NCBI GenBank assembly: GCA_030731635.1
Contig: JANQTR010000117.1
Location: 11,101 to 16,291 of the forward strand
Direction: 5' to 3'
Source of the DNA: Erythrobacter sp.
GTDB taxonomy: Bacteria > Pseudomonadota > Alphaproteobacteria > Sphingomonadales > Sphingomonadaceae
DNA: 5,191 bases
Shown here piece after piece: positions 1 to 5,191 of this stretch. Both the position numbers and the translations under genes were made by a program. The first letter of the stretch is position 1. Every line of letters begins with the position of its first letter. The notes beneath the pieces were generated by a model that was not told where the DNA came from, did no database searches, and saw nothing but the letters and a program-made list of their open reading frames with translations.

Positions 1-48
1 GACCTGCGGGGTCGCGCGCTCCCATATCTGGAGGAACCGGGCGGTCAT
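1..48 (-). CDS. Possible start of an unidentified gene, cut by the left edge
   Basis: An ATG at 48-46 opens a frame that stays open to the window edge and reads MTARFLQIWERATPQV. It begins one base after the TGA stop (52-50) of the upstream barrel gene, an arrangement typical of translationally coupled genes in one operon. No clear Shine-Dalgarno sequence precedes it, only a weak TGAG overlapping the previous stop, so initiation would depend on coupling. Sixteen codons are too few to name a family, and I do not recognise it. An open frame this short also occurs easily by chance. The call rests on the start-stop spacing and strand agreement alone. A second ATG at 25-23 in another frame is a weaker alternative. 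Confidence 0.35.
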   Translation of the reverse strand, partial: MTARFLQIWERATPQV

Positions 49-49
49 C

Positions 50-964
50 TCAGAATGCGTACCCAACCGACAGAGTCAGCCGATAACCTTCGCGTTCGCG
101 GACGGCCTCGTTGCTGTTGAAGACGATATATTTCGCCTCTGCCTCGATCCGCCATTTGCCGGGCCACCACAGCAGCTCGACCTCGGGCACCACTTGCCGA
201 TCACGCCGCAGCGCGCCGGTATCAGTGATCCGCCCGTCGAACCGGGTCTGAATCCATTCAACCGCAGGGCGCACCCGCAAATCCTTGGCCACCGGGCGGG
301 TATAGGCGACGCCAGCGGATTCGCGTTCGTAACCGCGCGCCGCATCGTCTGACCGGATGTTTTCGGCGCGCAGATCAAAGGCGAGGTAGTGATAGGGGCC
401 GAACCGGCGGCGATATTGCGCATCGACGCGCGGGCCTTCGCCGGTGGTGGCAGGCCCCGCGCCATTATCATATTGCCGGTCGCGCCATGTGGCGGCGACG
501 CGGAAACGGTTTTCGCGGGTCGGCTCAAAGGTCACCCGCGCTGATCCCTGCCATTCATCGGTATCGGGGGATTCAACCGTAACCAGATCATCATAACGCC
601 GCGCCTGCACTTGCAGCTCAAGCGACTTGGTCACGTCTTGTTGGAATGTTGCCGACAGCCGGTCGCGCGAAATGTCATTGCGCCCGCCGCCCAGCCGGAA
701 CACCTCGATCCGGTCGGCTTCAAGCCGGAAACGGGTGCTTTCGCTGTTCAGGGCCAGCCCAAGCTGACCACGCACGGATATCGCCTCGCCATCGATCACC
801 AGATCTTCATCGCGGGTGGTGGTCTGGGCGCTCACGGTCTGCACTTCGATCCGGGCGTCTGGCTCCAGCCGCCAGCCTGCATCCTGCGCGGCGGCAGGGG
901 CAATCGCAAACAGGGCGAGCATCGCGGTCAACAGACCGCACAGCGCGCGAAGTGGATGATTCAT
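50..964 (-). CDS. Secreted protein, probable small outer membrane beta-barrel, function unknown
   Basis: This is a complete 304-residue protein. Residues 1-26 form a signal peptide: a short basic N-terminus (MNHPLR), a hydrophobic core around residues 8-22, and an A-A-A cleavage site before Q27. The mature part is rich in charged and aromatic residues. It shows many stretches of alternating polar and hydrophobic residues of beta-strand length (for example around 64-72, 78-90, 114-123, 153-161, 192-200, 215-222, 259-267, 270-282). It ends in Y-R-L-T-L-S-V-G-Y-A-F, an amphipathic last strand with a terminal Phe, the usual beta-signal for BAM-dependent insertion. The size would suit a barrel of roughly 12-14 strands. 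I do not recognise a named family, so transport, surface anchoring and structural roles all remain open. Cys9 lies in the signal peptide but has no lipobox. The ATG at 964 is supported by the intact signal peptide and by a GGGG at 976-973, eight bases upstream. The next possible gene starts one base after the stop, so it may be the first gene of an operon. Confidence 0.8.
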   Translation of the reverse strand: MNHPLRALCGLLTAMLALFAIAPAAAQDAGWRLEPDARIEVQTVSAQTTTRDEDLVIDGEAISVRGQLGLALNSESTRFRLEADRIEVFRLGGGRNDISRDRLSATFQQDVTKSLELQVQARRYDDLVTVESPDTDEWQGSARVTFEPTRENRFRVAATWRDRQYDNGAGPATTGEGPRVDAQYRRRFGPYHYLAFDLRAENIRSDDAARGYERESAGVAYTRPVAKDLRVRPAVEWIQTRFDGRITDTGALRRDRQVVPEVELLWWPGKWRIEAEAKYIVFNSNEAVREREGYRLTLSVGYAF

Positions 965-968
965 AGCG

Positions 969-997
969 GTAGCCCCAATTGCTCTACGTAGGGCTAC
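969..997 (-). promoter_or_regulatory. Leader hairpin covering the ribosome binding site of the barrel gene
   Basis: In the minus-strand RNA, GTAGCCCTA (997-989) pairs with TGGGGCTAC (977-969), giving 9 bp that include one G-U pair around an 11-base loop. The 3' arm contains the GGGG at 976-973, the only plausible Shine-Dalgarno element before the ATG at 964-962. If folded, the stem would hide the ribosome binding site. The complementarity is seen directly; translational control is inference. The G-U pair and the following A-U pair extend the stem beyond a 7-bp core. The G-U pair would be an A-C mismatch in a plus-strand RNA. Confidence 0.45.
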
Positions 998-1008
998 GGC
1001 AAGGACGT

Positions 1009-1022
1009 TTAGGAATTCCTAA
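1009..1022. promoter_or_regulatory. 14-bp perfect palindrome, probable operator
   Basis: TTAGGAATTCCTAA is a perfect inverted repeat with no spacer. It sits 45-58 bases upstream of the ATG of the barrel gene, in an intergenic region that follows the receptor's terminator-like hairpin. A compact A/T-flanked GGAATTCC dyad is the sort of site bound by a dimeric helix-turn-helix regulator; NarL/LuxR-type response regulators bind short dyads of this general style. The palindrome is seen directly. The regulator is unknown, and activation versus repression cannot be told without a mapped promoter. Confidence 0.5.
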
Positions 1023-1025
1023 CCA

Positions 1026-1052
1026 CGGTCATAAACCATGGTACGGTGACCG
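1026..1052. promoter_or_regulatory. Interrupted dyad CGGTCA-N15-TGACCG with an inner ACCATGGT palindrome
   Basis: CGGTCA at 1026-1031 and TGACCG at 1047-1052 form 6-bp inverted arms with a 15-base spacer. The spacer holds a second palindrome, ACCATGGT (1035-1042), whose centre is half a base from that of the outer dyad. It lies between the terminator-like hairpin of the receptor gene and the 14-bp palindrome, where the promoter of the barrel gene should be. It could be a second operator. It could also be a chance pairing, since 6-bp arms are weak evidence. Confidence 0.3.
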
Positions 1053-1077
1053 GGAGCGGGCATGCTTAAACGCATAG

Positions 1078-1107
1078 GGGCGGAGAGCCAGGTCTGGCTC
1101 CCCGCCC
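1078..1107 (-). terminator. Probable terminator hairpin after the TonB-dependent receptor gene
   Basis: GGGCGGAGAGCCAG (1078-1091) is complementary to CTGGCTCCCCGCCC (1094-1107) except at 1084/1101. As plus-strand RNA that position is an A-C mismatch. As minus-strand RNA it becomes a G-U pair, so the stem is continuous only for transcripts coming from the receptor gene. About 13 bp can form around a 4-base loop. The hairpin begins 26 bases past the TAA stop at 1136-1134. The bases after it on the minus strand (CTATGCGTTTAAG) are only mildly U-rich. It may therefore be an imperfect intrinsic terminator, or a 3'-end stabilising stem with Rho doing the termination. Confidence 0.65.
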
Positions 1108-1133
1108 TTGCGGTATCAGGTTAACAGATTAAT

Positions 1134-3467
1134 TTAGAACTTGGCGGTCACCTCAACGCCGTAGAACTGCGGTTCCGCCGGAATGAAGGTGGGAACGCCA
1201 AACGCCCCGCCGGTATTGCCGGCATCGAGCAGATAATCTTCATCAAAGGCATTGCGGATGAACCCGGCGATTTCGTAGCGGCTATCGGCAAAGCTGATGC
1301 CAGCGCGCGCATTCACAATCGTGACCGCATCTTGCGAGATCAGCGGATTGTTGGGCACTTCGAAGAAAATCTGGCTGCGATGGGACACGCTCGGCGTGGC
1401 AAAGAAGCGCATGCCATTGCCGAATTCATAGTCGACCGTGAACCCGCCGGAAGCCTGCAATTCCGGTTGCAGCCGGAACCGCGCGCCCGAAAAAGCGGGC
1501 GAAAACGCGCCGTTTTCGTCAACCCCGCCGTCGATATAGCCGAAATTGCCGAACACCTGCAGCCAGTCGGCGACGTCAATCGCGACTTCGCCCTCGACCC
1601 CGAGGTTTGAGGCTGTGCCGGCGCTTTGGGTCACAAAAGCACCGGTCGGGTTGCCATTGGCATCCAGCTGCGCAACGCTGACCTGGAAGCCCTTATAGGC
1701 CTGATAATACACGCCCAATGAGGCTGAAACCGGCCCGGCGGCAAGCTTGATCCCGCCTTCGTAGTTCCACACCGTCTCCTCCGGCACGTCGGTCCGGTTG
1801 GCGACCACGGCGGCCCCATCCCGCCGCGCGCCAAGCTGCACCACCGGCGAACGGCGGCCCTTGGAGATGGTGGCGTAAAGGTTCACATCATCGCTGACGC
1901 GGTAGAGCGCGTTGAAACGCGGCAGCACCGCCTGAAAGCTTTCATCGGCCGTAAAGACGCGGCCGCCAGTATCGACCCCGCCGGGGACCAGGGGCGCGCC
2001 CGTCAGCACGCTGTTGGGAATATCGCTGAAGAAGCCGGACTGGCGATATTCGTCGAGAAACCGAACGCCAGCGGTCAGTTCAAGCGCGTCGGTCGGGATC
2101 CAGGTCACATCGGCAAACACCGAATAGGCTTCGTTGCGGCCCTGATTTTCAAACAGTACCGCGCTGTAGGGGATATTGGTCGCACCGAGCGCAGGCACGC
2201 TGCCGTCCGGGGCCACGCAAAGGCTGCGCGGGTTGCTGAACAGGCCGCCGAGGCAAGTCAGGAACACCCCTTCTTCCGACGCAAACGGCACGTTCTGGCG
2301 GCTGTCTTCGATGAAGATGTTCCAGCCCGCGCTCGCCCGCAGCTTTTCGCCCGCGTAGCTGAACCGGCCTTCGTGGCTGATCTGCCAGCCGGTGGCGATT
2401 TCAGCGAATTCGAGGAATGGTGCCGCCGAACCATCGGCATCGAACACCTCGCGGCTGTCAAACTCGCGGTAGCCGTTGACCGTGGTGAAGGTCCAATCGT
2501 CCGAAATCTGATATTCGGCGGTGAGGTTGAGGTCATAGACTTCGCGGTTCAGCCCCAGTTGATCGTCACCCAATGTCGCCGCGCCGGCTGGGAAGCCACC
2601 AAGGTTGGCATTCTCAAACGCATTGGCCGCCCCGCCCGGTGCGCCTGCAAAGGCCGGGAAGGTGCCCGAGATAAATGGGGTGCCGCCATTGCGCTGCTGA
2701 TCATAGGTGCCGATCAGATCGAGCGTGAAGTCAGCCGTGGGCGTGTAACGCAGCGACGCGCGCACGCCGAGCTGATCTTGCGCGTACAGCTCGTCTTCCT
2801 GATTGGGGTTGAGGTTTTCGACATAACCATCGCGCGTGCGCCATTCGGCTGCCACGCGCGCGGCCAAGACGTCCGATCCGATGTTGAGGTAACCGCCCAG
2901 CAGGGTCTGGTTGAAATTGCCGTATCCGCCGGTGACTTCGCCCGAAAAGCCTTCGCGTGGTTTGGCCGAGACAAGGCTGATCGCGCCGACGGCCGATGCT
3001 GTGCCGAACAGGGTCGCCTGCGGGCCTTTGATCACCTCGACGCGTTCGAGATCATAGATCGCCTGATACGACCCGCGCGAACGCGAGATATCGACCCCGT
3101 TGTAATAGAGCGTAACGCGCGGGCCCTGCTGGGCCGATCCGCTGTCCGAGGTGATGCCGCGGATAACGATGCCGGGGTTGTTGGCGCTCTGCTCCTGAAT
3201 CAGCAGGCCGGGGACGTAGCGGGACAGCTCGTCAAGATCGGTGACGCCAAGCTGTTTGATCCGTTCACCAGTGGTGGCGGTGATGGTGATGGGCACGTCC
3301 TGCGCGCGCTGTTCGACCTTTTGCGCGGTGACGATGATCTGGTTGCCAGAGGCCCGATCGTCATCTGCGGCGGTATCGCTGTCTTGCGCGAAGACGGCCT
3401 GCGGAACAGCGGCGAGTGTCGTAGCGAGTGCGATCAGCGAAACGCGCGAGCGGGGAGTGCGGAACAT
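1134..3467 (-). CDS. TonB-dependent outer membrane receptor
   Basis: This complete 777-residue protein should import a scarce substrate across the outer membrane with energy from TonB-ExbB-ExbD. Residues 1-27 are a signal peptide (hydrophobic core LIALATTLAAV, cleavage after V-F-A before Q28). A TonB-box-like QIIVTAQ lies at 43-49. The plug domain spans about 53-170, with QDVPITITATTGERI, the VPGLLIQ segment, IVIRGI, and the family signature around 140-170 (LERVEVIKGPQATLFGTASAVG...SLVSAKP). The 22-strand barrel follows and ends in GVEVTAKF, a terminal-Phe beta-signal. No STN/secretin N-domain is present, so FecA-type signalling to a sigma factor is not expected. The only cysteines, C405 and C417, fall in what should be an extracellular loop and could form a disulfide. 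No transporter, enzyme or regulator gene adjoins it, so the substrate (siderophore, vitamin, glycan or aromatic compound) cannot be told. The start is set by the signal peptide and an AAGAAGG ribosome binding site. A terminator-like hairpin follows the stop. Confidence 0.95.
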   Translation of the reverse strand: MFRTPRSRVSLIALATTLAAVPQAVFAQDSDTAADDDRASGNQIIVTAQKVEQRAQDVPITITATTGERIKQLGVTDLDELSRYVPGLLIQEQSANNPGIVIRGITSDSGSAQQGPRVTLYYNGVDISRSRGSYQAIYDLERVEVIKGPQATLFGTASAVGAISLVSAKPREGFSGEVTGGYGNFNQTLLGGYLNIGSDVLAARVAAEWRTRDGYVENLNPNQEDELYAQDQLGVRASLRYTPTADFTLDLIGTYDQQRNGGTPFISGTFPAFAGAPGGAANAFENANLGGFPAGAATLGDDQLGLNREVYDLNLTAEYQISDDWTFTTVNGYREFDSREVFDADGSAAPFLEFAEIATGWQISHEGRFSYAGEKLRASAGWNIFIEDSRQNVPFASEEGVFLTCLGGLFSNPRSLCVAPDGSVPALGATNIPYSAVLFENQGRNEAYSVFADVTWIPTDALELTAGVRFLDEYRQSGFFSDIPNSVLTGAPLVPGGVDTGGRVFTADESFQAVLPRFNALYRVSDDVNLYATISKGRRSPVVQLGARRDGAAVVANRTDVPEETVWNYEGGIKLAAGPVSASLGVYYQAYKGFQVSVAQLDANGNPTGAFVTQSAGTASNLGVEGEVAIDVADWLQVFGNFGYIDGGVDENGAFSPAFSGARFRLQPELQASGGFTVDYEFGNGMRFFATPSVSHRSQIFFEVPNNPLISQDAVTIVNARAGISFADSRYEIAGFIRNAFDEDYLLDAGNTGGAFGVPTFIPAEPQFYGVEVTAKF

Positions 3468-3478
3468 CGGAAAAGTGC

Positions 3479-3485
3479 CCTTCTT
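3479..3485 (-). promoter_or_regulatory. Ribosome binding site of the TonB-dependent receptor gene
   Basis: The minus strand reads AAGAAGG here, a purine-rich Shine-Dalgarno match ending 11 bases before the ATG at 3467-3465. The spacing is somewhat long, but no closer purine tract exists, and the start is independently fixed by the signal peptide. Confidence 0.55.
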
Positions 3486-3536
3486 GGTGGAGAGAGGCCT
3501 TGCCCGTGGCAGCCGACAGTGACGCCGCAGCGACGT

Positions 3537-3560
3537 TACCGTGACGCGCCGATTACGGTA
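3537..3560. promoter_or_regulatory. Operator-like dyad TACCGT-N12-ACGGTA in the receptor gene leader
   Basis: TACCGT (3537-3542) and ACGGTA (3555-3560) are exact 6-bp inverted arms with a 12-base spacer, about 70-93 bases upstream of the receptor ATG. A direct repeat GTGACGC (3519-3525 and 3541-3547, 22 bases apart, about two helical turns) overlaps it. The AT-rich stretch beside it (3555-3590) is where the promoter most likely lies, but I could not place convincing -35 and -10 boxes. The repeats are seen directly; a binding role is inference. TonB-dependent receptors are often regulated at transcription. The site does not resemble a Fur box. Confidence 0.3.
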
Positions 3561-3623
3561 GATTTACACTTTTAAGGCGTTGCTGATTTGCATCGCAGCA
3601 GCCGAGCCGCTGCATTGAGCACT

Positions 3624-4040
3624 TCAGGGAGCCGGGAATATCGGTCCGCTGTTCACGTTGCCACCTTCGCTCAATCTGGCAGCGATCAGGAACCCCAATC
3701 CGTCCCCCTGCGGTAGTGCCACGCCTTCGAAAATGTAGTGCTCGCCGTGCTTCTCGAAGACGATAGCATCAAGGCAGGGCGGGTTGTCGAAATGCCTGGT
3801 CGATTGATGCGACATGTAATCGCTGATGGACAATGCCGGCTTGCCATCTTCAAGAAAACGCGGACTTACTGTGCTGATGGTCAGCGTAGCGAGGCAACGG
3901 GTCACAGGTTGCTCGCGATCCATGAGTGAAAATATGTGCCGGTCCGCTTCGACAACGTGAGCAAGGTTGGGGCTCTCCCGCCAGCATGACGTCAACGTAG
4001 CAAGTGCGGCAAGGCAGAAAGCAGCCCTCAACCGGAACAT
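3624..4040 (-). CDS. Putative lipoprotein of unknown function, coupled to ftsK
   Basis: The protein has 138 residues. Residues 1-18 are a lipoprotein signal peptide: basic MFRLR, hydrophobic AAFCLAALAT, then the lipobox L-T-S-C with the lipidated Cys at 19. Trp follows at +2, not Asp, which in the E. coli Lol rule would favour outer membrane sorting. The mature domain is about 119 residues, has two further cysteines (C49, C89) that could form a periplasmic disulfide, and ends in a Pro-rich GPIFPAP. I recognise no family. The same frame extends upstream to an ATG at 4139, but that extension overlaps the end of ftsK and is Arg/Pro-rich shadow sequence. The ATG at 4040 puts the signal peptide at the N-terminus and lies two bases after the ftsK stop (TAG, 4045-4043), so this start was chosen. 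The ribosome binding site is weak (AGG beside the start), which fits coupling. GC is about 57% by hand count, against about 63% in a sampled part of ftsK, suggesting a less conserved or more recently acquired gene. Confidence 0.7.
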   Translation of the reverse strand: MFRLRAAFCLAALATLTSCWRESPNLAHVVEADRHIFSLMDREQPVTRCLATLTISTVSPRFLEDGKPALSISDYMSHQSTRHFDNPPCLDAIVFEKHGEHYIFEGVALPQGDGLGFLIAARLSEGGNVNSGPIFPAP

Positions 4041-4042
4041 AC

Positions 4043-5191
4043 CTAAAGCGGGTTCCCATCCCGGTCGCGGTAAATCTCGCGCCGCCCGACATGGTTCGCC
4101 GGGCCGACGAGGCCGTCTTCCTCCATCCGCTCGATCCACTTGGCGGCGGTGTTATAGCCGACGCCCATCTGCCGCTGGAGCCAGCTTCCCGACGCCTTCT
4201 GGTTTTCGATCACCACCTGACACGCCTGCCGGTACTTGCGTTCTTCGGGGTTGTCGGACGCGGTCAGGTCATCTTCGAACCCGAAGCCGCCGTCTTCGGG
4301 CTCTTCGGTGACGGCGTCGATATATTCGGGCGCGCCCTGCGTGCGCCAGAAATCGGCGACCGCTTCGACCTCTTCATCGCTGACAAACGGGCCGTGGACG
4401 CGCACCATCGCGCCGGTGTTGGGTTTGTAGAGCATGTCGCCCTTGCCCAGCAATTGTTCAGCCCCCTGTTCGCCCAGGATCGTGCGGCTGTCGATCCGGC
4501 TGGTCACCTTGAAGCTGATGCGGGTTGGCAGGTTGGCCTTGATCACCCCGGTGATGACATCGACCGAAGGGCGCTGCGTCGCCATGATCAGGTGGATGCC
4601 CGCCGCACGGCTTTTCTGGCTGAGGCGCTGGATCAGCACTTCGATTTCCTTGCCGATCGTCACCATCAAATCCGCAAGCTCATCGACGATCAGCACGATC
4701 TGCGGCAGCGGCTGGTAATCGAGCTGTTCTTCTTCGAACAACTGCTCTCCGGTTTCAGGATCGAACCCGGTTTGCACCCGGCGGCCCAGCGGCTTGCCCT
4801 TGGCAATCGCGGTGCTGACCTTTTCGTTGAAGGAATGGATATTGCGGCTGCTGACCGCGCTCATCATCCGATATCGCCGCTCCATTTCCTCAACCGCCCA
4901 TTTCAGCGCGCGCACCGATTTGTGCGGTTCGGTCACCACGGGGGAGAGCAGGTGCGGGATATCGTCATAGGTCTTGAGTTCGAGCACCTTGGGATCGATC
5001 AGGATCAGGCGCAGTTCGGACGGGGTAAACCGGTACAGCAGGCTCAGCAGGATCACGTTCAGCCCGACCGACTTGCCCGATCCGGTGGTGCCCGCGACCA
5101 GCAAGTGCGGCATCGCAGCCAGATCAGCGATGATCGGTTCGCCTGCGATATCCTTGCCCAGAATGATCGGCAGGCTGCCCTTGGCATCGGC
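4043..5191 (-). CDS. ftsK: DNA translocase FtsK, C-terminal part (5' end beyond the window)
   Basis: The frame is open to the right edge, giving 382 residues. The first are ADAKGSLPIILGKDIAGEP, the normal FtsK sequence before the motor, so the ATG at 5113 is internal and not the start. FtsK is a septum-anchored hexameric ATPase that pumps the chromosome terminus through the closing septum and activates XerCD recombination at dif. Visible motifs (window numbering from 5191): Walker A GTTGSGKS at 34-41, the PKVLELKTYDDIPHLL segment from about 67, Walker B IVLIVDELADLM at 165-176 with D170/E171, MATQRPSVDVITGVIKANLP from about 203, and ILGEQGAEQLLGKGDMLY from about 238. After an acidic linker (EEPEDGGFGFEDD), residues about 316-382 form the gamma winged-helix domain (LQRQMGVGYNTAAKWIERME), which in characterised FtsK reads KOPS sequences and contacts XerD. 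All key residues look intact. The missing N-terminal half should carry the membrane helices. It ends in TAG two bases before the lipoprotein start. Confidence 0.97.
   Translation of the reverse strand, partial: ADAKGSLPIILGKDIAGEPIIADLAAMPHLLVAGTTGSGKSVGLNVILLSLLYRFTPSELRLILIDPKVLELKTYDDIPHLLSPVVTEPHKSVRALKWAVEEMERRYRMMSAVSSRNIHSFNEKVSTAIAKGKPLGRRVQTGFDPETGEQLFEEEQLDYQPLPQIVLIVDELADLMVTIGKEIEVLIQRLSQKSRAAGIHLIMATQRPSVDVITGVIKANLPTRISFKVTSRIDSRTILGEQGAEQLLGKGDMLYKPNTGAMVRVHGPFVSDEEVEAVADFWRTQGAPEYIDAVTEEPEDGGFGFEDDLTASDNPEERKYRQACQVVIENQKASGSWLQRQMGVGYNTAAKWIERMEEDGLVGPANHVGRREIYRDRDGNPL

Larger units (their letters stand above)
3468..3623 (-). other. Intergenic leader between the lipoprotein gene and the receptor gene
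   Basis: These 156 bases carry the ribosome binding site (3479-3485), the dyad at 3537-3560 and an AT-rich segment (3555-3590) that is the best place for the receptor promoter. No strong intrinsic terminator follows the lipoprotein stop: the best stem is only 5 bp (GCAGC at 3598-3602 with GCTGC at 3609-3613) and has no U-run. Read-through from the ftsK unit, or Rho-dependent termination, is therefore possible. The plus-strand frame that covers this stretch is the tail of an antisense frame across the receptor gene and is not regarded as a gene. Confidence 0.5.

Noticed and set aside
926..940. Cys9 in the barrel protein as a lipidation site.
   Set aside because: The preceding residues (L-R-A-L-C) do not fit a lipobox, and the Cys is too near the N-terminus. 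A standard A-A-A cleavage site follows at residue 26.
611..991. Plus-strand frames of 126 and 106 codons opposite the barrel gene, and a 150-codon minus-strand frame at 76-528.
   Set aside because: All overlap the signal-peptide-bearing barrel gene in other frames. Their translations look like low-complexity shadows with no domain or ribosome binding site support.
2373..3575. A 400-codon plus-strand open frame opposite the TonB-dependent receptor gene.
   Set aside because: It is antisense to a well-supported receptor gene. Its translation has no recognisable domain and an Arg/Ala/Asp-rich composition typical of shadow frames in GC-rich DNA. Its C-terminal end runs through the receptor's leader. 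Length alone is not evidence here.
3595..3613. GCAGC/GCTGC stem as a terminator for the ftsK-lipoprotein unit.
   Set aside because: It is only 5 bp with a 6-base loop and has no U-run on the minus strand, too weak to call a terminator.
4041..4139. N-terminal extension of the lipoprotein to an ATG at 4139.
   Set aside because: The extra 33 residues are Arg/Pro-rich, overlap the ftsK gamma-domain codons, and would bury the signal peptide and lipobox inside the protein. The ATG at 4040 is better.
5111..5113. ATG at 5113 as the start of ftsK.
   Set aside because: The frame continues upstream to the window edge with conserved FtsK sequence (LGKDIAGEP...), so this Met is internal.
1..5191. A search by eye for insertion sequences, long repeats, CRISPR arrays, tRNA genes and toxin-antitoxin pairs.
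   Set aside because: No terminal inverted repeats with a transposase, spaced identical repeats, tRNA-like cloverleaf or small paired genes were seen. The window is nearly filled by ordinary minus-strand genes.

Overview
The window looks like chromosomal DNA of an alphaproteobacterium, most likely of the Sphingomonadales (Erythrobacter/Sphingomonas type). The reasons are the high GC content (about 60-63% in the well-conserved genes), the FtsK sequence, and a TonB-dependent receptor with an 'IIVTAQK-x-EQRAQDVP' N-terminus typical of that group. The taxonomic call is inference from sequence style, not from a search. All supported genes lie on the minus strand, so transcription runs from high to low coordinates.

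Right to left. (1) 5191-4043 is the C-terminal half of the DNA translocase FtsK, cut by the right edge, with Walker A, Walker B and the C-terminal winged-helix gamma domain. (2) Two bases after its stop, 4040-3624 encodes an unrecognised 138-residue putative lipoprotein, probably translationally coupled to ftsK. (3) 3623-3468 is an intergenic leader with an operator-like dyad and a purine-rich ribosome binding site. (4) 3467-1134 is a complete 777-residue TonB-dependent outer membrane receptor, followed by a hairpin (1107-1078) that reads best as its terminator. (5) 1077-965 is a short intergenic region unusually rich in dyads: a 14-bp perfect palindrome, a longer interrupted dyad, and a leader hairpin that would cover the ribosome binding site of the next gene. 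(6) 964-50 encodes a 304-residue secreted protein, probably a small outer membrane beta-barrel of unknown role. (7) From 48 to the left edge a further reading frame may begin, one base after that stop.

The genes do not form one pathway. ftsK and the lipoprotein look like one unit, the receptor like a monocistronic unit, and the barrel gene with the possible gene to its left like a third. Three of the products are predicted to be in the envelope (receptor, barrel protein, lipoprotein). No mobile element, CRISPR array, tRNA or rRNA was seen. I found no convincing new multi-gene system. The most noteworthy material is the regulatory architecture at 965-1077 and the two unrecognised envelope genes.
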